A DNA stretch of 22,005 nucleotides. It comes from a virus. The translations under genes were made by a program, and so were the position numbers. This document shows, piece by piece, positions 1-7,576 of this stretch. The DNA lies in the IMG/VR virus record IMGVR_UViG_3300023223_000134, positions 1-22,005 of that record. One strand, written 5' to 3'. Below the pieces are notes generated by a model that searched no databases, had not been told where the DNA came from, and worked only from the letters and a program-made list of their open reading frames with translations. Numbering within the stretch: the stretch's first letter is position 1; the number at the start of each line of letters is the position of its first letter.

Positions 1-1
1 G

Positions 2-241
2 CATATTGTGAATGACGCTTCTGGACCGTTGATTGCAGACTTTCTTTCTAAAAACCCCATTGAACTGGGGAATCTTTTGAGTAGGACGCCTCTAGCACAG
101 GCTGCTTATATCGAAGGAACAATTAAGCCCAATGCGTTAAAGACGCGTAAACCATCACAAGCCCCTGAACCCGCAAATATCCTACGCGGCGGTGGATCAA
201 AAGCACAGAAGCTTGGACCTCCAGGTGCTAAATTTACATAA
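2..241 (+). CDS. Scaffold-like protein, C-terminal end (partial at 5' edge)
   Basis: This reading frame is open from the first bases of the window and stops at TAA 239-241, so only the last 79 or so residues of a longer gene are seen. A GTG at 8 is an in-frame codon but has no ribosome binding site visible and is unlikely to be the real start. The fragment begins with a segment of the type seen in phage scaffolds (roughly 'LIADFLSKNP' followed by a short helix with Arg and Glu), then a basic, proline-rich linker, and ends in a Gly/Lys-rich tail with 'APEPANILRGGG'. Its place immediately upstream of a P22-type coat gene is the place of the scaffolding gene (gene 8) in P22. In that family the C-terminal end is basic and binds the coat protein during procapsid assembly. 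The identification rests mainly on position and end style. Confidence 0.6.
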   Translation, partial: HIVNDASGPLIADFLSKNPIELGNLLSRTPLAQAAYIEGTIKPNALKTRKPSQAPEPANILRGGGSKAQKLGPPGAKFT

Positions 242-254
242 GTAAGGTATAAAT

Positions 255-1547
255 ATGGCTAATAATGTAGAGTCCAATTTTCGCGAGAAGGTAATGCCCA
301 CCTTCTTAACCGCGTTCGATACGCAGCGCATTTATTCAAAACTGGTAAACACACAGTTCTTGGATGGTGTTTTTAATCCTGAGAGCGGCACGTCCGTTGC
401 TTTTAAACGACCTTCTCGGTACAACACTATTGAAACAGCAAAGGGTGATATCACCGGCGAGTCAGCTTCAGATATTGTTGTCGGTAACGCATTCGGTCGA
501 GTGCAGAACCAAATCACAGTTTTGCTTGATTACGATGTTATCGATCAGGCATTGAAACTAAACAATCTTGCAGAAATCATTGCACCTGCTGCAACAGAGT
601 TGGTCACAAAGTTGGAAACCAATTTCGCTGATTTCATGACGAAAAATACAGCCCTACTTAGTGGCACAGTCGGCACGTCAGTCACGGCGTGGAAAGAAGT
701 TGCCGAATCTGGCGCTCTTATGAAATCTACTGGTGTTCCACAGGACAGTATGTGGTCTTTCGCAATGAACCCATTCACTCAAGTTGAATTGGCAGAACAG
801 CAACGCTCTCTTGGCGCTGGTGGCTCTGCTGGTACCGCTGTTATGAGTGCGTTGGATCGCGCGACAATTAATGAAAACTTCGCAGGCATGCGGGTTATGG
901 CAGCAACAAATTCTTCTACATATACCGCTGACTCTGTCGCTGATCGCGTCGGTGCATTATCTGCGAATCCTGATGTGACGTATTTGACCACAAAGGACAC
1001 ATACACGCAGGCGCTTGTTGTTGACAATTTCGGTGTTGATTTAGAAATCAAGGCTGGCGAGCAAGTTCAAATCACAGGCGTAAATCGTCTCAACTTGAAT
1101 AACCGTAAATTGGTCCTTGACCAACTTGGAAATCCTATTGTGTGGACAGCCACAGTTGTTGCAGATGTGACCTTAAGCGGCACAGGAACAGGAACCATCG
1201 TTGTTACTGGTCCTGCTGTCTTTGAAGCTGCTACAGGTGGTGCAGGTGCATTCAATACCGCAAGCCGTGCGCCTATTTCTGGCGATGTGGTCACAATTCT
1301 TGGTGCAGCGAGCGACACGCATCAACCAAATCTATTTTGGCACAAGGATGCATTCTCTATTGGCACAGTCCCATTGAAAAAGCTTGAGGGTCAGGTGAAT
1401 ACAGGCACCACGTCTGACGGTATTCATATCCAAGTAACTCGCGGTTCCGATTTCACAAAGTTCTCTAATCAAGTTCGGTTTGATATTCTACCTGCGTTTG
1501 CTGTTATGAACCCATTCCTTGCTGGTCAGGGTTTTGGTAATCCATAA
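255..1547 (+). CDS. 5: P22-type major coat (capsid) protein
   Basis: The product is 430 residues, the same length as P22 gp5, and forms the icosahedral shell. It starts at ATG 255 after a TAAGG ribosome binding site. Features shared with the family are an N-terminal region that leads into 'FKRPSRYNT', a helical middle segment with 'AATELVTKLETNFADFM' near residues 110-128, and a Ser/Thr/Gly-rich beta segment from about residue 245 to 350 that corresponds in position to the insertion (I) domain of P22-like coats. Then comes the characteristic 'NLFWHKDAFSIGTVPL' block near residue 358 and a C-terminus ending 'AVMNPFLAGQGFGNP', much like the P22 end. A rho-independent hairpin follows directly, which would let coat mRNA accumulate relative to downstream genes. 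The order scaffold, coat, then gp4 is as in P22. The fold assignment is firm; the host range of the family is broad. Confidence 0.9.
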   Translation: MANNVESNFREKVMPTFLTAFDTQRIYSKLVNTQFLDGVFNPESGTSVAFKRPSRYNTIETAKGDITGESASDIVVGNAFGRVQNQITVLLDYDVIDQALKLNNLAEIIAPAATELVTKLETNFADFMTKNTALLSGTVGTSVTAWKEVAESGALMKSTGVPQDSMWSFAMNPFTQVELAEQQRSLGAGGSAGTAVMSALDRATINENFAGMRVMAATNSSTYTADSVADRVGALSANPDVTYLTTKDTYTQALVVDNFGVDLEIKAGEQVQITGVNRLNLNNRKLVLDQLGNPIVWTATVVADVTLSGTGTGTIVVTGPAVFEAATGGAGAFNTASRAPISGDVVTILGAASDTHQPNLFWHKDAFSIGTVPLKKLEGQVNTGTTSDGIHIQVTRGSDFTKFSNQVRFDILPAFAVMNPFLAGQGFGNP

Positions 1548-1559
1548 ACCGCCACAGTT

Positions 1560-1586
1560 AGGGGCTTAGGCCCCTTTCTTCTTCTC
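1560..1586 (+). terminator. Rho-independent terminator after coat gene
   Basis: GGGGC, loop TTAG, GCCCC at 1561-1574, with one more A-T pair outside, is followed by a pyrimidine tract TTTCTTCTTCTCTT. It begins 13 bases after the coat stop codon. Partial termination here would set coat expression above that of the distal tail genes. No separate promoter is evident between it and the next gene at 1618, so the later genes are probably reached by read-through or antitermination. Confidence 0.75.
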
Positions 1587-1617
1587 TTAAAATACAAATC
1601 TTTGAAAGAATGTAACC

Positions 1618-1800
1618 ATGCAAGAATGGATTAAACGGAACAAAACTAAAATCATGCTTAATGAACTTCCTGATACTGTTGCCCATGCCGAAAAGCTTGG
1701 GTGGAAGCTTTTGAAGAAGACTGCCGCGCAAAAGAAGGCGGATGAAGAAGCAGAACTCGCAGCCCTACAAGAGGAGATTGACGCAGAGGAAGCTGAGTAA
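1618..1800 (+). CDS. Small helical acidic-tailed protein, unknown function
   Basis: This 60-residue protein lies between the coat gene and the gp4-like gene. The first half contains 'ELPDTVAHAEKLGWKLLKK', in which a GW dipeptide sits at the end of a predicted helix. This pattern is common in small head-region phage proteins. The second half is a charged helix with lysines and then a run of Glu/Ala that probably forms a coiled coil. The stop TAA at 1798-1800 touches the ATG of the next gene, so the two are translationally coupled. The ribosome binding site (GAAAG upstream of 1618) is weak. I do not recognise the family. A structural or assembly role is inferred from position only. Confidence 0.7.
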   Translation: MQEWIKRNKTKIMLNELPDTVAHAEKLGWKLLKKTAAQKKADEEAELAALQEEIDAEEAE

Positions 1801-2292
1801 ATGGCAACAGTAGCCGAAGTCGTTAAAGCATCACTGCAGAAAATTCTTGTGCAAGCCTCTGAAGCTCCTATTGAGGCGTCAGAGGCACAGGATTTTATTT
1901 TTACCATGAATAATTACATGTTCGCTTTGGATGCTGAGGGTGTGACTCTTGGTTATACTGCTGTGTCAGGTTTGGGCGATGAAATCACTATTCCTCTTGG
2001 TGCATTGCGTGGGCTTATTTACAACATGGCTATTGAGGCGGCTCCAGAATACAGCGGCGCAGTAACTAACGAAATTAGAGTGATCGCTGATCAAGGGTTG
2101 AAAGTTATGCGTCTGCTTGGTCAGCCTATGGGAATTACCCGTTACCCTGGGACGCTTCCTATTGGATCAGGTAATGAGGGTGATTTTTCTCACGGCCATT
2201 CCCATCATTTCTTCCCTGATGCCGAAGCCGAGATTTTAGCAGAAACCACGGGCTGTATTAGCCTCGAAACAAATACAGGCGGAACTATATAA
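1801..2292 (+). CDS. 4: P22 gp4-like tail accessory factor / head completion protein
   Basis: This 163-residue protein is close to the 166 residues of P22 gp4. In that family gp4 binds the portal from below after packaging, closes the head and gives the platform for gp10. Visible similarity includes an N-terminal helix 'VAEVVKASLQKI', which matches the 'GDLVRAALRKLGV' style of gp4. A central 'LGALRGLIYNMAIEAAPEY' block corresponds to the P22 'SAVFHNLACRIAPDY' block. The end 'YPGTLPIGSGN' followed by a His-rich 'HHFFPD' matches P22 'YPSRMPTGSGN' and 'HYFPGE'. The 'DGIIITGY'-like strand of P22 is present here as 'EGVTLGYT'. The start ATG abuts the stop of the previous gene, and the stop TAA overlaps the next ATG (TAATG at 2290). 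P22 gp4 also has reported muralytic activity; nothing here decides whether that applies. Confidence 0.85.
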   Translation: MATVAEVVKASLQKILVQASEAPIEASEAQDFIFTMNNYMFALDAEGVTLGYTAVSGLGDEITIPLGALRGLIYNMAIEAAPEYSGAVTNEIRVIADQGLKVMRLLGQPMGITRYPGTLPIGSGNEGDFSHGHSHHFFPDAEAEILAETTGCISLETNTGGTI

Positions 2293-3869
2293 TGGTTGAT
2301 CGTTCGCAGGGTCGCAAGATAAGTAACTTTCTTGCGGAAACTTCTCTTGTTTCAACTGACATTCTGAATATCGTTAAGGAAGGCACTAATTTCAAAGTAT
2401 CGTTCTCTGATCTTGTCGCCAGCCTTGGCGCACTTGGAACGATTGAGCAAGAAGGCGCTGTAACAGGAACCGCCGTACTCGATATCGTCGGAACGATTAA
2501 TAAGATTCGAAACCTTGAGAATGGTTCGGGTGTGAAATCGTCCGTTAGTGCTGAGAATGGCATTACCCTCAATCATAATTTTGCATTGGATACTGTAGGG
2601 TTCCCTTTATCTAACAATTTTACTGCGACGCAGCCAATATTTAATAGCCTTGAGTCCGGCCCAGGAATTGGATTATCAATAATTGGTAATCGAATAGTAA
2701 TATCTGAATCATCCGTCGCAACAGGAACCAAAACCGTAATCATTACGCAATTATCAGATTTGCCAACGCCAGTATCTAGCGTGATTACTTTATTGGCTGA
2801 TACAGAATATTTTTTCATTAATGATGTTAACTTAGGCACCAACCGTCTTGTGCTTAACAACAAAACAACGATTAAGGGCACGGATTCTGTTATTATCACG
2901 CTAACATATACTGGTACAGGAACATTATTTAGCACAACAACTGCAACGAATCGTATTAGCCTTCTTACTATCTCTTGCACTAGTGGTACCATGCTTAGTG
3001 TAACCGCGCCAACTGGCGCTATATTCAGGATGACAGATTGCTCATATAATTGCGATGTGTTTGGGACTTTTACAGGCGGGGTATTTCCTGCTGGCGGCGT
3101 TGCCAGATTTACAAATGTTTCTGGCGTAGTCGCAACCAACGGCTTAACCTTCACAGGAAATTGGCGTTCAATTCTTTTCGACACGTCGGCATCGACTGTG
3201 ACGTCTGCGGGGGCGTTCTTCAATCTAGGTACAGCAACATTCGATGCCTTTTATGCGCAGACTTTTCTAATTTCATTGGCTGCGGGGACGTTCTTTATTG
3301 ATGGCGCGACAGGTTCGGCAAATGTCAACGCTGGCGGTGTAGGTTCTGTCCTTCAAAACAGATTTAGTGGTGCAGGAACACCTATCACTGGTGTAACAGT
3401 TGATGACGCTCTTTGGGATTTTAACGGAAACGACGATATTGCCGATACGAGACCTGATGGGCTGCTGTCAATGCAGGGGAATGCAACAAATACTGTGATC
3501 GCCGTAGCAGGGACTGCTGTCCTAGTTGCTGGCACGTGGGTTATAGAAGATACTAGCCAAGTTACTGGAACGACTGCTGGTAGACTTACATATGATGGGG
3601 GTAAGAATGCGAAACTACCAATGACTGCTAGTGTCACTATAGTCCCTGTTTCTGGGGGCAGCGTAGAAATTGGAGCAATGATTGCTTTAAATGGGACTAC
3701 AATACCTAATTCACTTAGGACGTCATCCACCTCAGCAGGCAACCCAACGTCTATCACAGTACCTTGGCAATTAAGCCTTTCCACAGGTGATTTTATCGAG
3801 GTTTTCGTGTCTAATGAAGACTCAACTGTAGATTTATTAGTGTCCAGCGCAGTATTTAGGTTAGATTAA
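2292..3869 (+). CDS. Fibre-like tail protein with C-terminal jelly-roll-like domain
   Basis: The product has 525 residues and is rich in Thr, Ser, Gly and Val, as expected of a trimeric beta-structured fibre or spike. Residues 1-40 contain 'KISNFLAETSLVSTDILNIV' followed by 'FKVSFSDLVASLG', a common start of phage adsorption proteins. Residues about 75-140 hold two short 'NGITLNHNF' and 'GNRIVISES' strand motifs that also occur in such proteins. The middle (about 150-390) has irregular repeats compatible with a beta-helix. The last about 130 residues, with 'GGSVEIGAMIALNGT' and 'LSTGDFIEVFVSN', look like a TNF/C1q-type jelly-roll tip. The gene sits between gp4 and gp10, where P22 has none, and is joined to both by TAATG overlaps. 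It could be a receptor-binding fibre or a replacement for the tail needle (gp26). Function is inferred from composition and position. Confidence 0.75.
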   Translation: MVDRSQGRKISNFLAETSLVSTDILNIVKEGTNFKVSFSDLVASLGALGTIEQEGAVTGTAVLDIVGTINKIRNLENGSGVKSSVSAENGITLNHNFALDTVGFPLSNNFTATQPIFNSLESGPGIGLSIIGNRIVISESSVATGTKTVIITQLSDLPTPVSSVITLLADTEYFFINDVNLGTNRLVLNNKTTIKGTDSVIITLTYTGTGTLFSTTTATNRISLLTISCTSGTMLSVTAPTGAIFRMTDCSYNCDVFGTFTGGVFPAGGVARFTNVSGVVATNGLTFTGNWRSILFDTSASTVTSAGAFFNLGTATFDAFYAQTFLISLAAGTFFIDGATGSANVNAGGVGSVLQNRFSGAGTPITGVTVDDALWDFNGNDDIADTRPDGLLSMQGNATNTVIAVAGTAVLVAGTWVIEDTSQVTGTTAGRLTYDGGKNAKLPMTASVTIVPVSGGSVEIGAMIALNGTTIPNSLRTSSTSAGNPTSITVPWQLSLSTGDFIEVFVSNEDSTVDLLVSSAVFRLD

Positions 3870-5335
3870 TGCCAAGAACAGAACTTCCCATAGCGAATGG
3901 CTTTTATGAAAATTCAAGTCTGCCTATTTCCGCCCAGGAATGCGTTAACTGGTATCCCGCGCCGACTCAGAGCGGCGGATTATCCAAAATGTCATTAAAG
4001 GGAACTCCTGGCTTAGTTTCCCTGGCTACGAGCGGAACCTTGAACCAAACCAATAGGGGAGCTTATGTCAAAGAAGGGCTACCATATTTTGTGAATGGAG
4101 ACACTTTGTTTAGGTTGGATCGCACTCTTGTTGAGAGCGTTGAAACTTTTAATTTAGTGACATTAGGGACTATTACAGGTACAGGTCGCGTATCCATGGC
4201 GGACAACGGCACTCAATTAATGATCCTTGTACCAAGTGGTGACGGATTTATCATGAACGAGGCGGCAGGAACGCCATTTCAGCAGATAACAGATCCAGCC
4301 TTTACCGCTAACGGTGCGCCCCAGCATGTGGTTTATAAAGACGGATTTTTCGTAATAACCACAGACACTAAAAAATTCATTGTCTCAGCTTTGAACGACG
4401 GGCTTGCTTATGATGCGGTGGATTCTGGCACAGCTGAAGCAGACCCCGACACCATCGTTGCTCCCATAGTTCATGAGAATCAACTTTTCATAGCTGGCAG
4501 CGAGACTATAGAAGTGTTTCAGAATATTGGTGGAGCTGGCTTCCCTTTCCAGCGTGTGGAGGGATTTGTCATGTCTAAAGGGGTTTTTGCACCTTTCTCG
4601 ATTGTTGAGGGTGGCGGTACTTTCATGTTCATTGGGGGCGGTGTAAATGAGTCGCCTTCAATATATGCCTTCGCAGGTTCTGACGTAGAACCAATATCCA
4701 CAGACGCAATTGACGACATTCTAGCTGAATTCACTACTGAGCAGATTCAGCAGGCGTTTGCATGGTCATATTCACAGAACGGCGCTAGATTTGTCGCATT
4801 CTCGTTTACAAATATCACTCTAGTTTTTGATACAGTTTCTGGGCTTTGGCATGAACGAAAATCACGTATAACAGATGGTGGTTCAACAAATGATACGCGG
4901 TGCCGTGTTAATTCATTGGTCAGTGCCTATAACAAGGTTTTGGTTGGTGATTCCGTAGATGGTCGAATCGGCGATATGAGCCTAAAGTTTTTCGACGAAT
5001 ATGGGGAGAACCTAATTAGAGTTGTAGCAACTCAGCCCTTTTCAAACGAAGGATTATCCATTCTTGTTCCTGAGTTGGAATTAACCATGGAGGCGGGTGT
5101 CGGCGATTTGGTGACAAAAAATCCAGTTATTCGAATGTCGAGGAGTAAAGACGGAAAGACCTTTTCGGACGAAATCACTAGAGGAATTGGGCAGATAGGA
5201 GAACACAACAGGCGCTCTATTTGGAGAAAATTAGGACGCGCCGCACGGTTTGAGATATTCCGTTTTAAATTCAGCGAAAAAGTTAAACCGGTAATAATTA
5301 AACTGGAAGCCAATATTGTAGGCGGCACACGATGA
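3869..5335 (+). CDS. 10: P22 gp10-like packaged-DNA stabilisation protein
   Basis: The product has 488 residues, against 472 in P22 gp10. In P22, gp10 forms a hexamer under gp4, plugs the channel and provides binding sites for tailspikes and the needle. The N-terminus 'TELPIANGFYENSSLPISAQECVNWYP' has the usual 'LPL..G.......... D..N..P' pattern. 'RVSMADNGTQLMI' and the 'IVAPIVHENQLFIAGSETIEVFQN' region (about 200-222) match the P22 'RVSMAHG' and 'GTWRDFIVCFGSSTIEYF' blocks. 'GGGVNESPSIYAFAGSDVEPISTDAID' matches P22 'GAPSVYIIGSGQVSPIASASIE', and 'RRSIWRKLGRAARFEIFRFKFSEKVKPVII' matches the P22 end. The start overlaps the preceding stop (TAATG). The ATG of the next gene lies in the last codons (ATGA). 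Confidence 0.88.
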   Translation: MPRTELPIANGFYENSSLPISAQECVNWYPAPTQSGGLSKMSLKGTPGLVSLATSGTLNQTNRGAYVKEGLPYFVNGDTLFRLDRTLVESVETFNLVTLGTITGTGRVSMADNGTQLMILVPSGDGFIMNEAAGTPFQQITDPAFTANGAPQHVVYKDGFFVITTDTKKFIVSALNDGLAYDAVDSGTAEADPDTIVAPIVHENQLFIAGSETIEVFQNIGGAGFPFQRVEGFVMSKGVFAPFSIVEGGGTFMFIGGGVNESPSIYAFAGSDVEPISTDAIDDILAEFTTEQIQQAFAWSYSQNGARFVAFSFTNITLVFDTVSGLWHERKSRITDGGSTNDTRCRVNSLVSAYNKVLVGDSVDGRIGDMSLKFFDEYGENLIRVVATQPFSNEGLSILVPELELTMEAGVGDLVTKNPVIRMSRSKDGKTFSDEITRGIGQIGEHNRRSIWRKLGRAARFEIFRFKFSEKVKPVIIKLEANIVGGTR

Positions 5336-5586
5336 AAATAATCCCGCCTGCTGCAACCAATCCTATTGTAACCGAACAGGGAAAAATGACGCAAACCATG
5401 CGCTCATTTACTCAACTCGTAGCCCTGTCTGGGATTATTGTTGGTACCGGAAGCCCTGAAACAGTCGTAGAAGCCCTGCAAACTCAATTGTATATGGATG
5501 ATATAGGAACGACCGGCGCAATTCTCTATATCAAGCGTGATGCAGACATAGGCGGCGATCGCACGCAAGGTTGGATATTGGTATGA
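5332..5586 (+). CDS. Small conserved phage structural-region protein
   Basis: This 84-residue protein starts at an ATG that overlaps the gp10 stop codon (ATGA) and ends in another ATGA with the next gene. The N-terminus is 'MKIIPPAATNPIVTEQGKMT', followed by a helix 'TQTMRSFTQLVALS'. The C-terminus is 'DDIGTTGAILYIKRDADIGGDR' in style, ending 'QGWILV'. I recognise this end, with 'GAILYIKR' and a final 'GW.LV', from short proteins encoded beside neck or fibre genes in many podoviruses, but no function is assigned to them. It occupies the slot where P22 encodes the tail needle gp26, yet it is far too short for that coiled-coil trimer. It is more likely a small virion or fibre-associated component. 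Confidence 0.72.
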   Translation: MKIIPPAATNPIVTEQGKMTQTMRSFTQLVALSGIIVGTGSPETVVEALQTQLYMDDIGTTGAILYIKRDADIGGDRTQGWILV

Positions 5587-6062
5587 TCAATGTCGTTCGA
5601 ACATCTGACGCAGATTTGATTAAATCATGTGCGTTGCGTGACGATATCTATAAAACCGTTGCAGAAGACAATATCAATAATATCAAATACGAGCCTGATT
5701 TTTCAAGAACTTGTTGGCTTGCCCTTTATGACGGTGATGTTTTTATAGGATATATCAGCTTTGACGCAAAAAATTCAGTGTCTGTTGAAATGCACATAGG
5801 CATATTTACAGAATTCAGAGGGAAAAGGGCGTATGAGGCCACTAAATTAGCTTTAATCTGGTTAATTAATGAGTTTCCGTGTTATAAGAAGGTGATAGTT
5901 TTCATCCCCGTCATTTATAAGAATGTAAAGATTTTTGCTATGAAAATTGGATTTAAAGAAGAAGGGTTCAGCCGTCAAAGTTATTTGAAGGGCGGCGATT
6001 TAGTGGATCAATGGTTTATGGGTATTACTCAAGAGGAGATTTCCAATGTCGAACATAGCTGA
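5583..6062 (+). CDS. P22 gp14-like GNAT-fold protein (DUF2824 type)
   Basis: The product has 159 residues from ATG 5583, which overlaps the previous stop as ATGA. A TTG 12 bases upstream is in frame but less likely. The layout is that of a GNAT acyltransferase: an N-terminal strand 'MINVVRTSDADLI', a strand pair 'CWLALYDGDVFIGYISF' (residues 44-60), and a strand 'VEMHIGIF'. A loop 'FRGKRAYEATKLAL' (78-91) stands in for the acetyl-CoA binding loop before a long helix. After that come a strand 'KKVIVFIP' and the late 'MKIGFKEEGFSRQSY' element. Genes of this fold occupy this place in P22 (gene 14, family DUF2824), where the product is needed for virion assembly or DNA transfer. The loop is degenerate compared with the classical Q/R-x-x-G-x-G/A, so catalytic activity is uncertain. 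The next gene starts inside its end (ATG 6046). Confidence 0.75.
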   Translation: MINVVRTSDADLIKSCALRDDIYKTVAEDNINNIKYEPDFSRTCWLALYDGDVFIGYISFDAKNSVSVEMHIGIFTEFRGKRAYEATKLALIWLINEFPCYKKVIVFIPVIYKNVKIFAMKIGFKEEGFSRQSYLKGGDLVDQWFMGITQEEISNVEHS

Positions 6063-6480
6063 TTTCTTTTTTGGGGGTTCGGATGCTTCTTCGCAGCAGG
6101 CACAGATTGCCGCTAATGCGGCTGCGCAAGGTAATATTGAGCAGCGTGCGGGCCAAGCGAGACAGGACGCCTTAAACCTTATACCTATTGGTGACATCAA
6201 TCGCAATATTGGGTTCGAGGCTGCGCGAAATGTCTTATCCCAATCACAGCCGCAACAATTGTCAGCATTCCAGCAAGGTAACGTTGGTGCTCAAGGAACA
6301 ATTGCAAGAGGTTTGCCGCAAATTCAGCAAGCCATTCTAGGCGGGGCTACTGACTTTAGCGGGTTCCAGCCGCAAACTGTTCAATTTGATCCTTCATTCT
6401 TACAAACACCATTCCCGCAGTTTATCTTCCCAACCGGTCAGAATGCAGCGGGACTTGCCGCGCTTCTACAGGGTCAATAG
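6046..6480 (+). CDS. Candidate ejection / internal virion protein (Gln/Ala-rich)
   Basis: This 144-residue protein starts at ATG 6046 with a good AAGAGGAGA ribosome binding site and overlaps the end of the gp14-like gene by 17 bases. The N-terminus 'MSNIADFFFGGSDASSQQAQIAANAAAQGNIEQ' begins with a short hydrophobic stretch and continues as an Ala/Gln-rich helix. The rest has 'QPQQLSAFQQGN' and a Pro/Phe-rich tail 'FPQFIFPTGQN'. The composition and style are those of podoviral internal proteins that are ejected with the DNA, and the position after gene 14 is that of gene 7 in P22. Sequence alone does not prove this, since low-complexity helices are easily mistaken. No catalytic motif is visible. 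Confidence 0.65.
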   Translation: MSNIADFFFGGSDASSQQAQIAANAAAQGNIEQRAGQARQDALNLIPIGDINRNIGFEAARNVLSQSQPQQLSAFQQGNVGAQGTIARGLPQIQQAILGGATDFSGFQPQTVQFDPSFLQTPFPQFIFPTGQNAAGLAALLQGQ

Positions 6481-6489
6481 GGGTTTAAT

Positions 6490-7533
6490 ATGGCGCGGTC
6501 AATTTTCGACTTACTTCTAAATATAAACGACTTCCAAGCGTTAAATAGTGCTATTTTCCCTGGTCAAACACAAGGCCAGCCACAGGCACAGCCATCTGCG
6601 CAATCTTTTGCAGGAGGTACATTTTTCCAGTTGCCTGGGTCTGAGTTTACCCCGTCGTCTTCCATTTCCCCAGAAGCCCCTGTTATTCCGCCTGTAATAC
6701 CTTTACTTCCCGGTGAAGGGGGCGATATTAGCGGTCAAGAAGAGTCGCCTTCTGGTACTCCTGCTGCTGTGGACTTTTCTCAAGGCGGGAACTTCGGTTT
6801 GACGTCACCTGGGGTAGATCTTACCCAAGGAATATTAAGCGGTTTCGGATTACCAGGAGTGGGTATACCGACCACTGGCATAGGAAGAACGATTTCAAAT
6901 CTGAATACACTTAACGCAGCGAAGGGGTTCTTAGGAGAGGAACCGATCGGCCTACTCTCTGAGCTTTTAAACGCGCGTCTTATTACCGGTCAGAAAACAT
7001 TGCGAACTGTCGCAGAAGAAACTGTTCAGAAGGCACAAGCGTCTTTCCGTCAAAAAGCTATAGCTGAAGCCTCCGCTAAAAGAGCCCGAAATCTTGGTCA
7101 GACTTTAGAAAATCAAGCAGCAGAAGAACAATTACGGGCGTCGTCAGCTCAAGCAGCATTCACAGAAAGACAGGAAGCTGCGGCGCAGGCTGCTATTAAA
7201 TCTGGTGCGGCACGCAGTACCTTTGGTAAATCTCCTGCGGCGACACAGGCATCGAATGAGGCGAAGGCGGCAAGGGCAGCGGCTTCTAGGGCTGATCCGG
7301 TTGGAGCTTCAGTTGCAGCAGAAAGTGTAGCAAGGGAAAGAGCGGCGCAAAGGCGTGGCAAAGAAGCAAACATAGAGCTTGGTGACACACCTTTAGGCGT
7401 GGGTCAAGTCGGTGGATTTGGTGGAACTGGAACCGGTGGAGCGACTACCGGCGGGGGAACTGCAGGAGCAGAAGGAAATGTAGGCGGCGGTGCGGGCGCA
7501 AGAGGTGGCGAAAGTGAAAGATCGGGTCGCTAA
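6490..7533 (+). CDS. Candidate ejection / internal virion protein (Ala/Gly/Gln-rich)
   Basis: This 347-residue protein begins 10 bases after the preceding stop, with GGGG as ribosome binding site. It has three parts. Residues 1-60 hold a short helix and a Gln/Pro/Ser linker. A middle part from about 75 to 175 contains 'GLTSPGVDLTQGILSGFGLPGVGI' (split by Gly/Pro turns) and a hydrophobic helix. Residues about 175-290 form a highly charged alanine-rich helix, with many Arg, Glu and Gln, of coiled-coil type. The last about 45 residues are almost only Gly, Thr and Ala with a final Arg-rich tip. No enzyme motif is seen. Position and composition suggest a virion-internal or DNA-ejection protein. 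The alanine-rich helix makes fine homology unreliable. Confidence 0.62.
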   Translation: MARSIFDLLLNINDFQALNSAIFPGQTQGQPQAQPSAQSFAGGTFFQLPGSEFTPSSSISPEAPVIPPVIPLLPGEGGDISGQEESPSGTPAAVDFSQGGNFGLTSPGVDLTQGILSGFGLPGVGIPTTGIGRTISNLNTLNAAKGFLGEEPIGLLSELLNARLITGQKTLRTVAEETVQKAQASFRQKAIAEASAKRARNLGQTLENQAAEEQLRASSAQAAFTERQEAAAQAAIKSGAARSTFGKSPAATQASNEAKAARAAASRADPVGASVAAESVARERAAQRRGKEANIELGDTPLGVGQVGGFGGTGTGGATTGGGTAGAEGNVGGGAGARGGESERSGR

Positions 7534-7576
7534 GAAAGTACGCGCAGTAGCGCAGGAATTTAATAGGAGTTAATTA

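Noticed and set aside
2573-3223. Minus-strand frame of 216 codons in the fibre-like gene
   Set aside because: It lies wholly within the plus-strand fibre gene that is linked to neighbours at both ends; composition is that of a complement frame.
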